Under the pieces are notes generated by a model, which worked only from the letters and a program-made list of their open reading frames with translations, had not been told where the DNA came from and did no database searches. The position numbers and the translations under genes are program-made. This document shows positions 22,206 to 34,725 of a DNA stretch of 64,000 bases, piece by piece; the stretch's first letter is position 1, and the number at the start of each line of letters is the position of its first letter. This DNA is from Talpa occidentalis (Eukaryota; Chordata; Mammalia; Eulipotyphla; Talpidae): positions 13,556,714 to 13,620,713 of the forward strand of contig NW_023600993.1 in NCBI RefSeq assembly GCF_014898055.3, written 5' to 3'.

Positions 22206-23089
22206 CTGGAAAAAAAAAAATTAAAAACACTGAAATAATGGAGATTACGAAACTAGTTATTTCAGCTGCAAAAATATGTGTGACACCTCTAAGCAGTATT
22301 TGGGTCAAAAAGCATCAACGCCTTTGTCCTACTCCCCACAAATATCTTTTCTAATCTGAGTCCTTTAGGCAGCAAATAATTTTGATGCTAAAATATAAAT
22401 GAAACTACCATCTTTAACTTGGCTAGGAACACTACCAAAGTAATTGGTAAAAGGAACAAAAGAAGTACAGTATGGACATTTCCTTCTTATGAAACACAGA
22501 TGAATGCAAAATTTGTATGGCATTTAATTACACTAAATAATGTTCATGATGCTGATAAAAAAAAAAAAAGACCAACTCTTTTGTTAGTAACCACATCACC
22601 CATCCTGAATACTGGTACAATCAAAAGAGGGCAAGAGGAGAGCAAACTGAAATGCTTTCAGTCCCCTGTTCTCTACTCTTGAAGAGTTTGGGAAGCAGGG
22701 TCAAGACAGAAAACAGCTTTGGAGATGATTATCACAAATACATCCTAAGGAGCTTTTAATACACCTTATTATTATTATTCCCCAAACTTTATGTTTTAAC
22801 TGTGGGCAAAAGTTCAGTGGTTTAAGAAATGAAAAACCAACATCCAAAGGTTTCTTTGCCTTGTGTAATAATATCAAACATTTACACAAAAAATTTTCAC
22901 TCAAGACACTGGCATATTCATAAAGTCAGATTTAGAACAAATCCATACCTATCAGTTTGAGGATTATAGAATAAAAATAAATTTGCTTAAAGTTTCACAA
23001 AACGCTTGCCAATGCCACATATAAAATACATATTCTTTTTCAAAGAAATTTAATTTTAATAATTCAAATTTTAAAATATATACTTCATG

Positions 23090-23205
23090 GAAACTTTTGG
23101 TGGTGAACATAATGTAGCATTATGCAGATATCAAATTTTAATGCTGTACTCCTGAAACTTACATGTTATAAAGCAATGTTAATTCAATAAATTTTTTAAA
23201 AGGGG
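23090..23205 (+). repeat. L1 3'-UTR end fragment
   Basis: TGGTGGTGAACATAATGTAG, then GTACTCCTGAAACTTA and AATTCAATAAATTT with an A-rich end, match the terminal part of mammalian L1M-type 3' UTRs (gtggtgagcat ... gtacacctgaaac ... caataaa). Confidence 0.65.
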
Positions 23206-26200
23206 GAAAAATAAAATATACATTTCAAAGTATAGTTTTTATAAATCCATAGTAAACTACTATTAAAGATATCTTTATTCTTAGAAACAAATTTAAAAGA
23301 CTAGAGTCTGATTACGTTTTACACTCCTAATTCCTGTAACATAACTTTCAAACATCAGGTTAAATTCATTTTTATGATATTTAATGCTTAATAATGTAAT
23401 GATTTATCCAATTTTAATTTATACTTTTAATCCACTTTGAACAATCTAAGGTGCCACTGGAGATCATCACAGTGGTCCTGGTTAAGTCAAATAGTAATTA
23501 TGGAGCTTTCACTTTAAAGATGAGATTATTTTTAATTATTGAGTATAGTACTTAAGGTACCAACTTATATAATTATGCTACTCATTAAATGGTTATTGAA
23601 AGCTAAAATGTAATTTTAATGACAGCTACCTATTTTTCTTTGCACATTTTATAGTTGACAGATTAGTCAAGAATGTTGGTTCTCTTCAAAATGTTTGCAG
23701 CTGTGCCGAGAGTGTTTAGCAGGATGAGAACTGGACTGAGCTCACCTTGTGAACTTTTAACTCCATTTTTTCCAAAGTATACTTTCAGATTTTTTTCCTT
23801 TGATAAAAATAAAAATCCTAAAATGAATTACATTCAAAATGGTTGAAATAGATGAAAATAATATAGAATGAAAATAACCCAAACCACTGTATATGATCCA
23901 TCTAGTAGGGCATATTTTGTTAATTCTTTGAAAACATGGGTACAGTAAATTCCTCATACAATGCATACTTCATTGTCTTTAAAAAGAATTAATGGTTTTA
24001 TAACAAAAAAACTAAAAAGATGTAAGGAAAGTTAGTATCTGTCTTGATAAATGAAAATTTCCTACAACACATGTTATTTAACAGCTTGCAGACATTTCCT
24101 GTGAAACATTCCGTAATCAGCATAGAATAAGTACTATATGATACATTTAAAATATCAGCCTTCTTTCTCCTTAAAACCAAAGATTATGATTACTTAAATA
24201 CATAAAAATCTCACAAGTAGAATATTTCTTTCATTTTGATGATACTTAACAGATCAAATGCAAAATCCTTCAAATAATTTAGAGACATTTTTTAAACAAC
24301 TAGATTTTATCATAATATATTACAAAGGTTTTCTTCATTGTATTACTGTTTCAAAATGAACATGTCACTTAAATGTAACCTTCAAAGATGGTAATAAGGA
24401 AAAAAAGCAGTTTTTCCTTCTCAAAAACATACCAAATAAGGAGTACAATTGTTTCACTAAACAATACTAGAGAAAATATTTCAGACTTTGCTATATGGGG
24501 AAAAGGCAATAAAGTTTTGAAGCTGAAAAACTGCTTTGTTCCTTCAATCCTCTAGTTGAAATTAATTATAGCAAATGTTTATGAAAACATCTGTTCCTTA
24601 CAGTTATAAATTCTTAATTTTAGTATGGATGATTTCATACTTTTATTTTGAAAGGAAGTTATCTAACAATTGAAAGGTTTACCAAAAACCAGATTTTCTA
24701 ATTCTGGAAAATTGTGTATACAGTGGGCTATACCCTGTAGACATTTGTTTGTGTGAAACACTTGGTGGGGCTTAAAACTGAAAACTGGAAGAAATCAAAG
24801 ATAAACGGAAAGGTTCATCCTCCATTAAAGATGAACATGATAAAAACATATCTGTAATATAAGAAAACACCAACAAGAATTAAAAACAAATGCTAACTTT
24901 ACATTCAATCTAATTTGGAGGTAAGTGTAATAAACTAGGTATCAATTTTACTAGGGATTTGGTACCTATAATGCCAATGTAATTATGGAAAGGTATGTTG
25001 AGTGTTCCCCAAAAATAACAACAGAGGGTGCAAGAGAGTTTAATATGATGTTTTCAGTTGCTTATTCTGAATCCTTAACTAAGTTGTCAGGTAGTTGTAA
25101 CTAACCAGGATGCATAGGATGTTTCCAGATCCATCCCTTCATCCCCCCACCCCACAAACACATAAAAAGTATTACCAAGTAATCTTAAAGTCCTTTTAAA
25201 TGATCAAACAGTACAGATACTTAAGTATTTTAAAATAATGGAATTCCTTCTGATTGTTTAAAAGTAATTTAACAGTAAATTTAAAAAATACAATTGTGAT
25301 TTTAAAGGCATTTAAATATTCAATGTAAACTAACCAGTAAAATTATATATATTTATGATGTAAATTTTAAATAAATGCTTAAGTTATATGTAACATATAT
25401 GCATTATAGTTATTATATATAAAATACTGTATGACATTATATATGTATAAAAATAGTTCATCAATTATTGTAAATATTAAGTTTGAAAGTTATATGATAC
25501 ATTCATTTCTTATTAGTTGGTATGTAACTTTGTAAGATGAGTTCATAACATTCATAATTAAAATAAAATAAGTTGACTTGAAAACAATATGCTAGCAGTT
25601 ATACTGCTTTAGATAAAGAGAGTACAGTATTTTCCAGTAGTAATTTCCAACATACATGTATCTAACTTATTGCATACATATGTATACATATGTCAAACAT
25701 ATGTATAATTGAGACTGAAATTTCAAAACAGGATAAATAAAATTCTAGTCTCCTTTTTAGCTTTTACTGCAATCATGTTTAGCTAAGGGCACTGATACTA
25801 TCTATCTGTGCACTGTTGAAATCACACTGAGGGAAGGTTTACAAGATTTCTATAGTGCCTTTTATGCATAAACATCTGCTTAAAGGAAAATCAGAGATTT
25901 TAAACTAGATTAGGTTAAAAACAACTAGAACAATGATATAAATGAGCATACCTACTGAATTGTGCCTTTAGTTTACATCAAAAAACATCAAGTTTTAGAG
26001 TATCACATTATTTTGGTATGAATTCTGACAAGTATTACATAGTAAAGAAAGGATTTCTCTCCGAATTGTTAGAGAAATGTTACCAAGTGTAAGAGGGGAT
26101 AACTAATTTGGTTTAAATTAAATTGAAAACAAATCTATGGGAAGCCACATTTTAGCTGTGAAAAGATAATATGGCATTAACAAGTATAAAGACCTAAAAC

Positions 26201-26214
26201 CTTGTGTGTTTTTT

Positions 26215-26550
26215 TTTTTTAATTTTTTTTTTAATTTTTTTTTTTTTTTTATAGAGGCATGTTTTCTTTCTTTCTTTCTTTCTTTCTTTGTTTGTTTGTT
26301 TATCCATGCACTGGGTACAGTCAGAAGCGCGGGAGGGTGAGAGAATTCACCAGAGCCAGAGCGGGGAGCAGAGCAGGCAGAAGGACTGAAGTACACTGCT
26401 GAGGGGAGCAGCGGGCGGCAGGAGAGGTCTGCGCACCATGTGGGACCCTCCTCCGGTGGCCGGGAAGCAGCCGGGGATCGAACCGGCGCCTCAGAGGCCG
26501 CGGGCAGCTTCGCAACCCAGCGCTCAACCGCTGCGCCACGGGGGAGGCCC
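26215..26550 (-). repeat. tRNA-derived SINE, long type with 3' extension
   Basis: The flanking duplication is CCTTGTGTGTTTTTT at 26200-26214 and 26551-26565. The body is nearly intact and close to the copies at 48 and 34402. The tail carries (GAAA)n and (CAAA)n microsatellites, then ACATGCCTCTAT and a long interrupted poly(A). Confidence 0.92.
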
Positions 26551-26862
26551 CCTTGTGTGTTTTTTAAATGAATTAATATTACTACTAAAATGTTTTAGTC
26601 AAATATAAAGTCCCATTCAAAGTAAATGTTAAGAAAACAATAATTTATGAATTGAGAATACTGATAAACTGACACACACTAAAGATAATACCTAATGGCT
26701 CAGCACCATCTACGAAGGCAGGAGCCACCAAGGATATAAGCTACAAACTCAGGACCAACAATTAAGGTCTAGGAGTCAAGGGTCAATTAAATAAAGAAAT
26801 TTGTACATTTAATAATTTTCCATCTTCTCTATTATTGTTATCTACACATTTAGTTTTCTAAA

Positions 26863-27131
26863 TGGTGGTGCAGGGGTTGAAGCACTGCACTGTGAAGCAA
26901 TCTGCAGCCTCTGCAGCATGAGTTCGATCCCCAGCCAGCCAGGGAACAACCCACATGGTGCAGGAGACCTCTCCTATCTTGCTCACTGCTCCCCTCAGCA
27001 GTGTATTTCAGTCAATCTGCCTGTTCTGTTCCCTACTCTGTCTCTGGTGAATCCTCTCAGCCCCCTCCCGCACCTCTGTCCTGTACCCAAGCTCTTGTAT
27101 GCATAAAAAAATAAATCTAAAAAAAAAAAAA
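26863..27131 (+). repeat. tRNA-derived SINE, diverged copy
   Basis: TGGTGGTGCAGGGGTTGAAG head, GAGTTCGATCCCCAG B-box, CTCCCCTCAGCAGTGTATTT body, and 'cttgtatgcataaaaaaataaatct' before poly(A). It is older than its neighbours, with no clear target-site duplication. Confidence 0.85.
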
Positions 27132-28441
27132 GAAATCAGGATATTCAAAAGCACTCATGTAGGAGTTACAACAAGATGGCAGAAGAGTGAAGATACCAGT
27201 CTCCATTGCCCATACATATGACAAAATTATGTACAGACAAAAACATCAGTCCTTTGAAGGATGACTGGAAGGCCATCATTTTCACAAGGAAAAGTGACAG
27301 CAGAGAAGACAGGAAAAACTGCACAATACTATTGCTTAGGACACTATCAGGGCAACGCAACCCAAGAGAGAGGGAGGGAAGGGTGCTAAACGGAGCCTTT
27401 TCAGGTTGGTGACTGATGGGCTCCTGCCCACAATGGCAACTTTAGAAACTGGAGAATGCAGCCAGATGTGAAAAACAGAGAGGCCTATCTCAAGAGAATG
27501 GCAGGATTCAGGAAACCAGAGATCCTAGGTTGAACACTAGAAGAAACGATAAACACCAGCATAGGCAGCTGCCACACTATTAGAAGTCAACCAAAGAAAT
27601 CAGTGCTAGAGGGAGAAACAGCCCACACCTGTGCCTTTAGAGATGTTTGAGGCCACTGGATAGTCCTTGCAATTGCCCGTGTTGGGTTTATCTAAAGAGA
27701 GTGGGGCTGTCAGTTTGAGCCTCACACGACCCTAGAGATAAAGCTCAAAGCTCAAGCTGGGGGAAAGTCTGGTTATAGTAACTTCACATAGGTAAGAAGA
27801 GGTGCACTTGTGTCCCTGAACATAATAGGTGCCTCTTTGTAACTGGCTTCTGAAATATGAAATACCCACCTCACTCCCATCTGGGCCTAATGTCAGTATA
27901 ACATTCACCTAAGTGCTTGCTGCTTCTAATCAGTTCAGAGCACCTAGGCCCTGCCAGCAGGAGTTTGTGCCTCAGGCAAAGATTTAGTAAGTGAAAACCT
28001 TTGAGAACAGACTGAGCTCTACAATTGCAGCCCCCTCTCAGTGCCACAACTCCTGAGTGCCAAAACACCTGTGATCACCATTGGGAATGCTGCCTGTCCG
28101 GCCTGAATCCTCAGGTCCTAGATCACTCCGTCCTGCCTGCATCACTGGGAAAAACTACCGGCTACAGAACATGCAACTGGAGCTAGACCGTAAGGAATCC
28201 ATGTTAGCCTGAGGTTACTAGAGAAGCTATAATGGAACTGGCACAGGGAAGGGTGTAGTAACAGAAAGTCTGCAGCAGTCCTTTAGGAGGATTCAACTCT
28301 TGGCATTCTCCAGCAACAATCTCCTGGCATCCTGTGACCATGACTTCTACCCTTTTTGCCACTGTAGCACCAGATATCTAAACAGGTGAAGATGCACCAT
28401 ATTGCTACGAAGTAACAGACACTCCAGGATCATAGGTAAAC

Positions 28442-28486
28442 AACTACAAGTATATTCTTTTTTTTTTTTTAACTACAAGTATATTC
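28442..28486 (-). mobile_element. tail-only retro-insertion: poly(T) between 16-bp duplications
   Basis: AACTACAAGTATATTC occurs at 28442-28457 and again at 28471-28486, separated only by 13 T. This is what target-primed reverse transcription leaves when only a poly(A) tail is copied. It lies within the old L1. Confidence 0.8.
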
Positions 28487-29229
28487 TGCACCTTGTAATC
28501 TTAATATAAGGTTAAAACATCAAGGTAAGAAAAAAAGCTCTTTAACCGATCAAACTAAAACTGAAGAGACAGAGGAATTTACCTTGAATGATGGAACAAA
28601 ATGCCAGAAAAAAAGCTAAATCTAGCAGAATGTGGTAATTTATGTGAAGAGTAGTTGTAAGCAACCGTTCCATCCTCAATGGAAAAAAAAAAAAAAAAGG
28701 CTTTTTTTTTTTTTTGAGAAAATTAAGAATTACAGGAACTATGAGAAAGCTTTTTAATGGAAATAATGAACTTGTAGACTTCTATATCGAAACTAAAAAA
28801 CAGAAGGTTTCAAGAGTAGACTAGAGCAGCAACTAATAAAATAAGCAAGTATTTCCACTTGGTAGTGGAAAACACAGACCAGCAAAAAGATGAAAGAATT
28901 GAAAAGAACAAAGATACTGTAAGAGACCAAAGAGACAGTATCAAACAAAATACACATCATATGAGGTCTCTGAAGGAGAGGAAAAAGAAAAAGGAGAGGA
29001 GGAGAGAAAAGGAGAGGAGAAAGAAACTTCATTTAAAGGAATCCATAAGAATTTCCTTAATGTAGAAAATTCTGACCCAAAAAGCACAGAGAGATCCAAA
29101 TAAAATAAATCTGGACACCCCAAGACATATTATAATTAAACCGCTTAAAACTAATGATAAGGAAACATATTAAAGCACTAAGAGAAAAAATGAGGTATAT
29201 TTAAGGGGACCATATAAGATTATGTGCAG

Positions 29230-29496
29230 GGCCTCCCCTGGTAGCACAGCGCTTGAGCGCTGGGCTGCAAAGCTGCCCGCAGCCTCTGCAGCGCCAGTTC
29301 GATCCCTGGCCGCTGGCGAGGGTCCCACATGGCACGCAGACCTCTCGTGCCATGCCTGCTGCTCCGCTCAGCAGTGTATTTCGTCAGTCTGCCTGTTCTG
29401 TTCCCCGCTCTGGCTCTGCTGAATTCTCTCACCCTCCGGCACTTCTGACTGTACCCAGTGCTTGTATAAATAAATAATTCTTAAAAAAAAAAAAAA
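29230..29496 (+). repeat. tRNA-derived SINE, long type
   Basis: It sits between ATTATGTGCAG copies at 29219-29229 and 29497-29507. The head is GCCTCCCCTGGTAGCACAGC, the B-box GTTCGATCCC, and the tail TGTATAAATAAATAATTC then poly(A). It is nested in the old L1 and therefore younger than it. Confidence 0.92.
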
Positions 29497-32400
29497 ATTA
29501 TGTGCAGATTTCTCAAAACCTTGCAGACAAAAGGGAATGGCATGATTAAAGTTCTGAATAAAAAGAATTCCCAACCAAGAATACTTTATCCTGTATGACT
29601 ATCATTCAGAATGGAAGGGGGTAGGTAGAGAGCTTTACAAACAAAAAATTAAATAATCAATCACCATTAAACCAGCAGTGAAAAATATACTAAAGGTTAT
29701 CATAGAAAATGAAAAGAAATTCAATGTAGAAACAGAAAGACAAAACAATGTGGAATGGGAGTGAGTAAAAACGTGGAACAAATAGAAAATCTGAATAGAG
29801 TGATCAAAATTATGAAATTTGAAATAATAATCTAAAAGATCTCCAAAAACAAAAGTCCAGCACCAGATGGTTTTACAAATGAATTGTACCTAACCTTCAA
29901 GGAAGAACTTACGGTTATTTTATTCAAACTCTTTCCAAAAGAAAGGGAAACACTTCCTAACACATTCTATGAGGTCAATATTACCTTAATACCAGATCAA
30001 AATACCAGATCAATATATCACACATAAAAAGAAAATTACAGATTGATCTCTCTGATGAACATACATATGAAAATTCTCAACAAAATACTAGCAAACTGAA
30101 TTCAACATATTAGAGGGATCATATACCATGAACAAGTTGGATTTATTCCAGGAGGGCAAAGTTGGTTTAACATATGCAAATCATTATGTTAACAAAAGGA
30201 AAGACAAAAATCACAATTATATCAACAGATGCTAAAAAACCATTTGACAAGGTATTCATTTATTAAAAAAACAGCCCTCTTAATCTCATTATACAAAAAA
30301 CATCTCTTAACATAATAAAGGCCACGCACTATAAACCTACAGTAAATATCATACTCAATGCAAAAAGCTGAATGCTTTTCTTTTATGTTCAGGGACACAG
30401 TAAGATCAGGAACAAGGTAAGGGTGTCCACTTTCACCACTTGTATTAAATTTAATATTAGAAGTCTTAGTCAGTGCAATTAGACAATAAGAAATAAAAGG
30501 AATCCAGAGGGAAAATAAGCAAAAAATTATCAGTATTTGCAGACATAATATATGTAGAAAATCCTAGGGAGTCCAACAAAAATTATTACAAACAATAAGT
30601 GAATACTTTAAAATGGCAGGCTACAAAATTAATACACAAAAATGTTGCATTCCTATATGCAAATAACAAGCAAGAAGAAATTAAGAATGTAATCCCATTT
30701 ATAATTGTATGAAAATGAATCAAATACTTGGAAATAAGTTTAACAGAGGGGGTGAAAGATCTATATGACAAAAAATTTAAGACACTGTTAAAAGACACAA
30801 AACCAGACACAGAGAGATGGAAAGCTATCCCATGTTAATGGATGAGGAGACTTAATATAGTCAAAATGACCGTCCTACCAAAATATACAGATTCAATGAA
30901 ATCCCTGTCAAAATTAACAATGATATTTTTCAAGGAAATGAAACAAAAACACTAAAACTCATATGAAAACATAACAGACTAATTCAAGGAACAAGGAAAG
31001 TTTTTCCAATAAATGTATTGAGAAAGCCGGACAGTCAAATGTAAAAGAATGAAACTGAATTCTCACTCCATACACAAAAGTAAATTCAAAACAAACTAAT
31101 GACTTGTAAGTAAGACCTGAAACATAAAATATATAGAAGAAAATACAGGTGATATGTTCCATGGCATCAGTGGCAGAGATGTCTTTGGGAACTTAACTCC
31201 AATGACAAGGGAAATGAAAACAAACAAACAAAAAAACCCCGCAACAACTGGTACTACATAAAATTTAAAAGGTTTTGTGTAACAGAAGAAAGTCTCACCA
31301 GATTGAAAAGACAGCCTATGGAATGGAAGGACATATATGGATATAACATAATCAACAGGGGTTAATATTTGAGGTATATAAAGAACTCATCCAAAAAAAC
31401 AACAACACAAAGATAACAAACCAATTAAAAAATGGGCAGAGATCTGAAGAAAAAAAAAACACTTTATTCTAAACAATATGCAGGTGGTCAACAGATATAT
31501 GAAAAAATGTTCATCATTTCTTGTTAGGGAAATGAAAATTAAAAAAACACCACACACCTGTGAGAATGGCTTACCTCAAAAAAGACTTTTAACAACACAT
31601 GTTGACAAGGATGTTGGCAAGAGGAACCATTATATAATATTGGTGGGAATGTAAATGGAGGGAGTCTTTTGGAAATCAGTCTGGAACCTCCTCAAAAAAC
31701 TAGAAATTGAACTACCACATAATCCAGTAATTTCATTTTTGGGTATCTATCTAAAGGATGTGAAGTCAAAACTTAAAAAGAAACATACAATGTTTACAGA
31801 GGGATTATTTAGACTAATTAAAATATGGAAGCAACTTAAGTGCCCAATGATAGATGACTGATAAAGAAAAAGGAATGTATTCAGTTATAAGGAAAGGTAA
31901 GATTTTTCCATCTGTAGCAAAATGGAAGAAAATCAAGGGAATATGCAAAGCAAAATTAGTCAGAAAGATAAAGACAAATATTGGATGATTTCATCTGTAT
32001 GTGTGTAATAAAATAAAATAAATAGACAAAACCAAATTTGAATGAACTAGTCGACACTGAACCCCAAACTGAGGTTACCAGAGTGAAGAGGGTAGGGGGT
32101 AGGTGGAAAGGTATTAGGGGTATGATGGATGGTGGTGGTGGGGTTTTCTATAATTTTTTTCTTTTAAAAATTAAAAGAAAGGCATCCACATATACAAGAG
32201 AATGTATAGAAGAACAACAGGGATGATCAAAAGGAACATAAAATACTGTTACACTTTCATGTAGGAAGCTTTCAATAGGAAGAGTACAAGTCTGACTACC
32301 TGAAGGACTGTTATGGCAAAAAGGCAGCATGTAAAGACAGAGGCTTTAGTGCTTTCTTTAGGCTTTTTATTGGTTTGTTTGTTTCAGCTCCTGCCATTAA

Positions 32401-32589
32401 GGAAATCTCTGTCAAAACTATAGCTGTACAAAGCTGAGAAATAAAGACTTCAGGAAAGATACATGTCAAGGAATAAATCTGCAAATATAATTCTGGAAAG
32501 TCACCAAACAAAAGGCTCAATACAGTCTTTTAAGAGTATAAAAACAGCAAAAGCTAGAGAAGGGACAATGTAATTTTATGAGTGATCAT

Positions 32590-32935
32590 ATTATAAGATT
32601 TAAATATCCAGTTATTAACAACAACAAAATCACGAGATACACAAACAAACAGTAGTCATGGTTATCAGCGGGGGGGGGGGGGGAGAGGGGATTACAAGCT
32701 ACCCCTAAAGAATGTAGAAACTAGATTAACTAGACAAAGACTTTAAATCACTGACTAAAGAGTAAAAGGAAAGCATGGAGAGAAAAGGGAAAGGAATTCA
32801 GGAAACAACGAATATACAAAAACAAAACTATCAATAAGAAGATATATTATAAAAAGGAAACAATTTCTTAAACTGAAAAATATAATAACTGAAACTTAAA
32901 ATACTGACTAGAGATCTTCAACAATAGCTGTTAGT
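32590..32935 (+). repeat. HAL1 / old L1 ORF1-region fragment
   Basis: CCAGTTATTAACAAC, ACTAGACAAAGACTTTAAAT, 'aaaggaaagcatggag' and ATAATAACTGAAACTTAAAA keep the word order of mammalian HAL1/L1M ORF1 sequence. A 14-base G run interrupts it at 32670-32683. Confidence 0.55.
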
Positions 32936-33255
32936 GGGCAGAAGCCAAAAATGGCACGTACTAATTGTTGGGAGTGTATACACTGGAGAACACTGTTATT
33001 GACTTTTGTAGTTCTCCTGTGGAGAACTACAAAAGCACCTTCCTAGAATGATGAAAAAGATCATGTATTTCAAGTTTGTAAGAGCTCCTTCTTGCTATAA
33101 GAAAACTTAAGGGGGTAGGTAGCAAGATGGAAACTACGAAATCAGTATTTAGAACACTGGATAACCTGATAAAACTGGCAGAGACAACTGCATACCTAAT
33201 TCTAAGACAGTCTCAATAAAGGTATGAAATTTTTAAACCTTTGAATTGATTTCAA

Positions 33256-33534
33256 TTTTTTTTTTAAAGATTTATTTATTTATTTATACAAGCACTGGGT
33301 ACAGTCAGAAGCATGGGAAGGTGAGAGAATTCACCAGAGCCAGAGCGAGGAACAGAACAGGCAAGGCAAACTGATGAAGAAATACACTGCTGAGGGCAAC
33401 AGCGGGTGGCAGGAGAGGTCTGAGTGCCATGTGGGACCCTCGCCCGGCGGCCATGGATCGATCTGGCACTGCAGAGGCTGTGGGCAGCTTCGCAGCCCAG
33501 TGCTCAACCGCTGGGGAGGTCACCGGGGAGGCCC
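33256..33534 (-). repeat. tRNA-derived SINE, long type, intermediate age
   Basis: TGATTTCAA direct repeats flank it (33247-33255 and 33535-33543). The body has CACTGCTGAGGGCAACAGCG and a plain ATTTATTT tail without the 3' extension. A local rearrangement of the head gives 'ctggggaggtcaccggggaggcc'. Confidence 0.9.
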
Positions 33535-34401
33535 TGATTTCAAATTATTTTGATGGCAGTAAATAATTAATTTCCACACATAATAATCTTAATTTGATTA
33601 ATAATTTTATTTTTATAAACTTCTTTCTATATAGATCAGAATTTAACTTGACTTCTAAGTAAAAGTGACATCTGAACCATGAAAAATAGAAGAAATGAAA
33701 AAATAGCATGTCATAGATTCCTAGTGGAATTTCTAGTCCCAGCAGACATGAAGCACAAGTATGAGTCAATGTCACCTGCTGATGACTGAGCAAAGTACAA
33801 AAAGCAACTTCTTCAGGATTCTGAAATAATTGCAGGCACATTGGACAAGGGAGTTAGAGGTACAGTAGAGGTGAGTTATCTTTCTGATTGCTTCCCCTCA
33901 CCCCCCCCTTCTTTATCTCCCAGCTTAGAGGTCAGATGAGGCTGAACCTGATAGCTAAATATCAGGCACAGAGGGCAAAGACCCCAACTCCATTTACCTG
34001 GTACTTTCTCCTCCTTATTTGCAACCTCTCAACAATGTTGGGCCTAATTGCAGAACTATAATACCATAATGGGTGGCTGATAACATGGATATCAGCATGT
34101 GAAACTTTGAAAAAGTTCTGACTAATTTTGCTTTGCAAATTCCCTTGATTTTCTTCCATTTTGCAGGAAAGGGGGCCCTGCTGTGTGACTCATGAGTTAA
34201 GAATTCCTATCATTTTTTCTTTTTTCTTTCATCACTCCTTCACAAATGCATGCGATGCCGATGCCAAAAATATCTACAATACAAGCATTTGCATTTGAGG
34301 GACCAAAATTTAGTTATTATAGTATGCTACTTTATTGCCCCAAACTGGTTTTTTTCCATGTTGTTGGGCATATGAAAGCCCAGATATAGACCATGTTTCT
34401 T

Positions 34402-34725
34402 TTTTTTTTTTTTTTTTTTTTATTTATAGAGGCATGTTTTTTTTTTATTTATTTGTTTGTTTGTTTGTTTTGTTTTATACATGCACTGGGTACAGTCAGA
34501 AGCGCGGGAGGGTGAGAGAATTCACCAGAGCCAGAGCGGGGAGCAGAGCAGGCAGAAGGACCAAAGTACACTGCTGAGGGGAGCAGCGGGCGGCAGGAGA
34601 GGTCTGCACGCCATGTGGGACCCTCCTCCGGTGGCCGGGGAGCAGCCAGGGATCGAACCGGCGCCGCAGAGGTCGCCGGCAGCTTCGCAACCCAGCGCTC
34701 AACCGCTGCGCCACCGGGGAGGCCC
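34402..34725 (-). repeat. tRNA-derived SINE, long type with 3' extension
   Basis: A perfect 15-bp duplication, TAGACCATGTTTCTT, flanks it (34387-34401 and 34726-34740). The tail has CAAA repeats, then ACATGCCTCTAT and poly(A). It is one of the three youngest-looking copies. Confidence 0.93.

Larger units (their letters stand above)
27155..32170 (+). mobile_element. decayed near-full-length L1 LINE (5' UTR, ORF1, ORF2, 3' UTR)
   Basis: It starts near AACAAGATGGCAGAAGAGTG, a typical L1 5' end. It passes a coiled-coil-like ORF1 zone with a purine-rich GGAGA tract (about 28970-29030), then degenerate ORF2. Readable reverse-transcriptase pieces are DAKKPFDK near 30220 and GCPLSPLVLNLILE near 30420; C-terminal words follow near 31640-31860, with a GTAGGGGGTAGG 3'-UTR block near 32090. 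Many stops and frameshifts make it inactive. Nested inside are the SINE 29230-29496 and a poly(T)-only insertion at 28458-28470. The boundaries are approximate. Confidence 0.8.

Noticed and set aside
28973..29030. Lysine/glutamate-rich open frame in a GGAGA tract as a gene
   Set aside because: It lies within the ORF1 zone of the decayed L1 and is low-complexity purine sequence.
31655..31861. Open frame with FLGIYLKDVKSKLKKKH as a protein gene
   Set aside because: It is a remnant of the L1 ORF2 C-terminus in the old L1 at 27155-32170.
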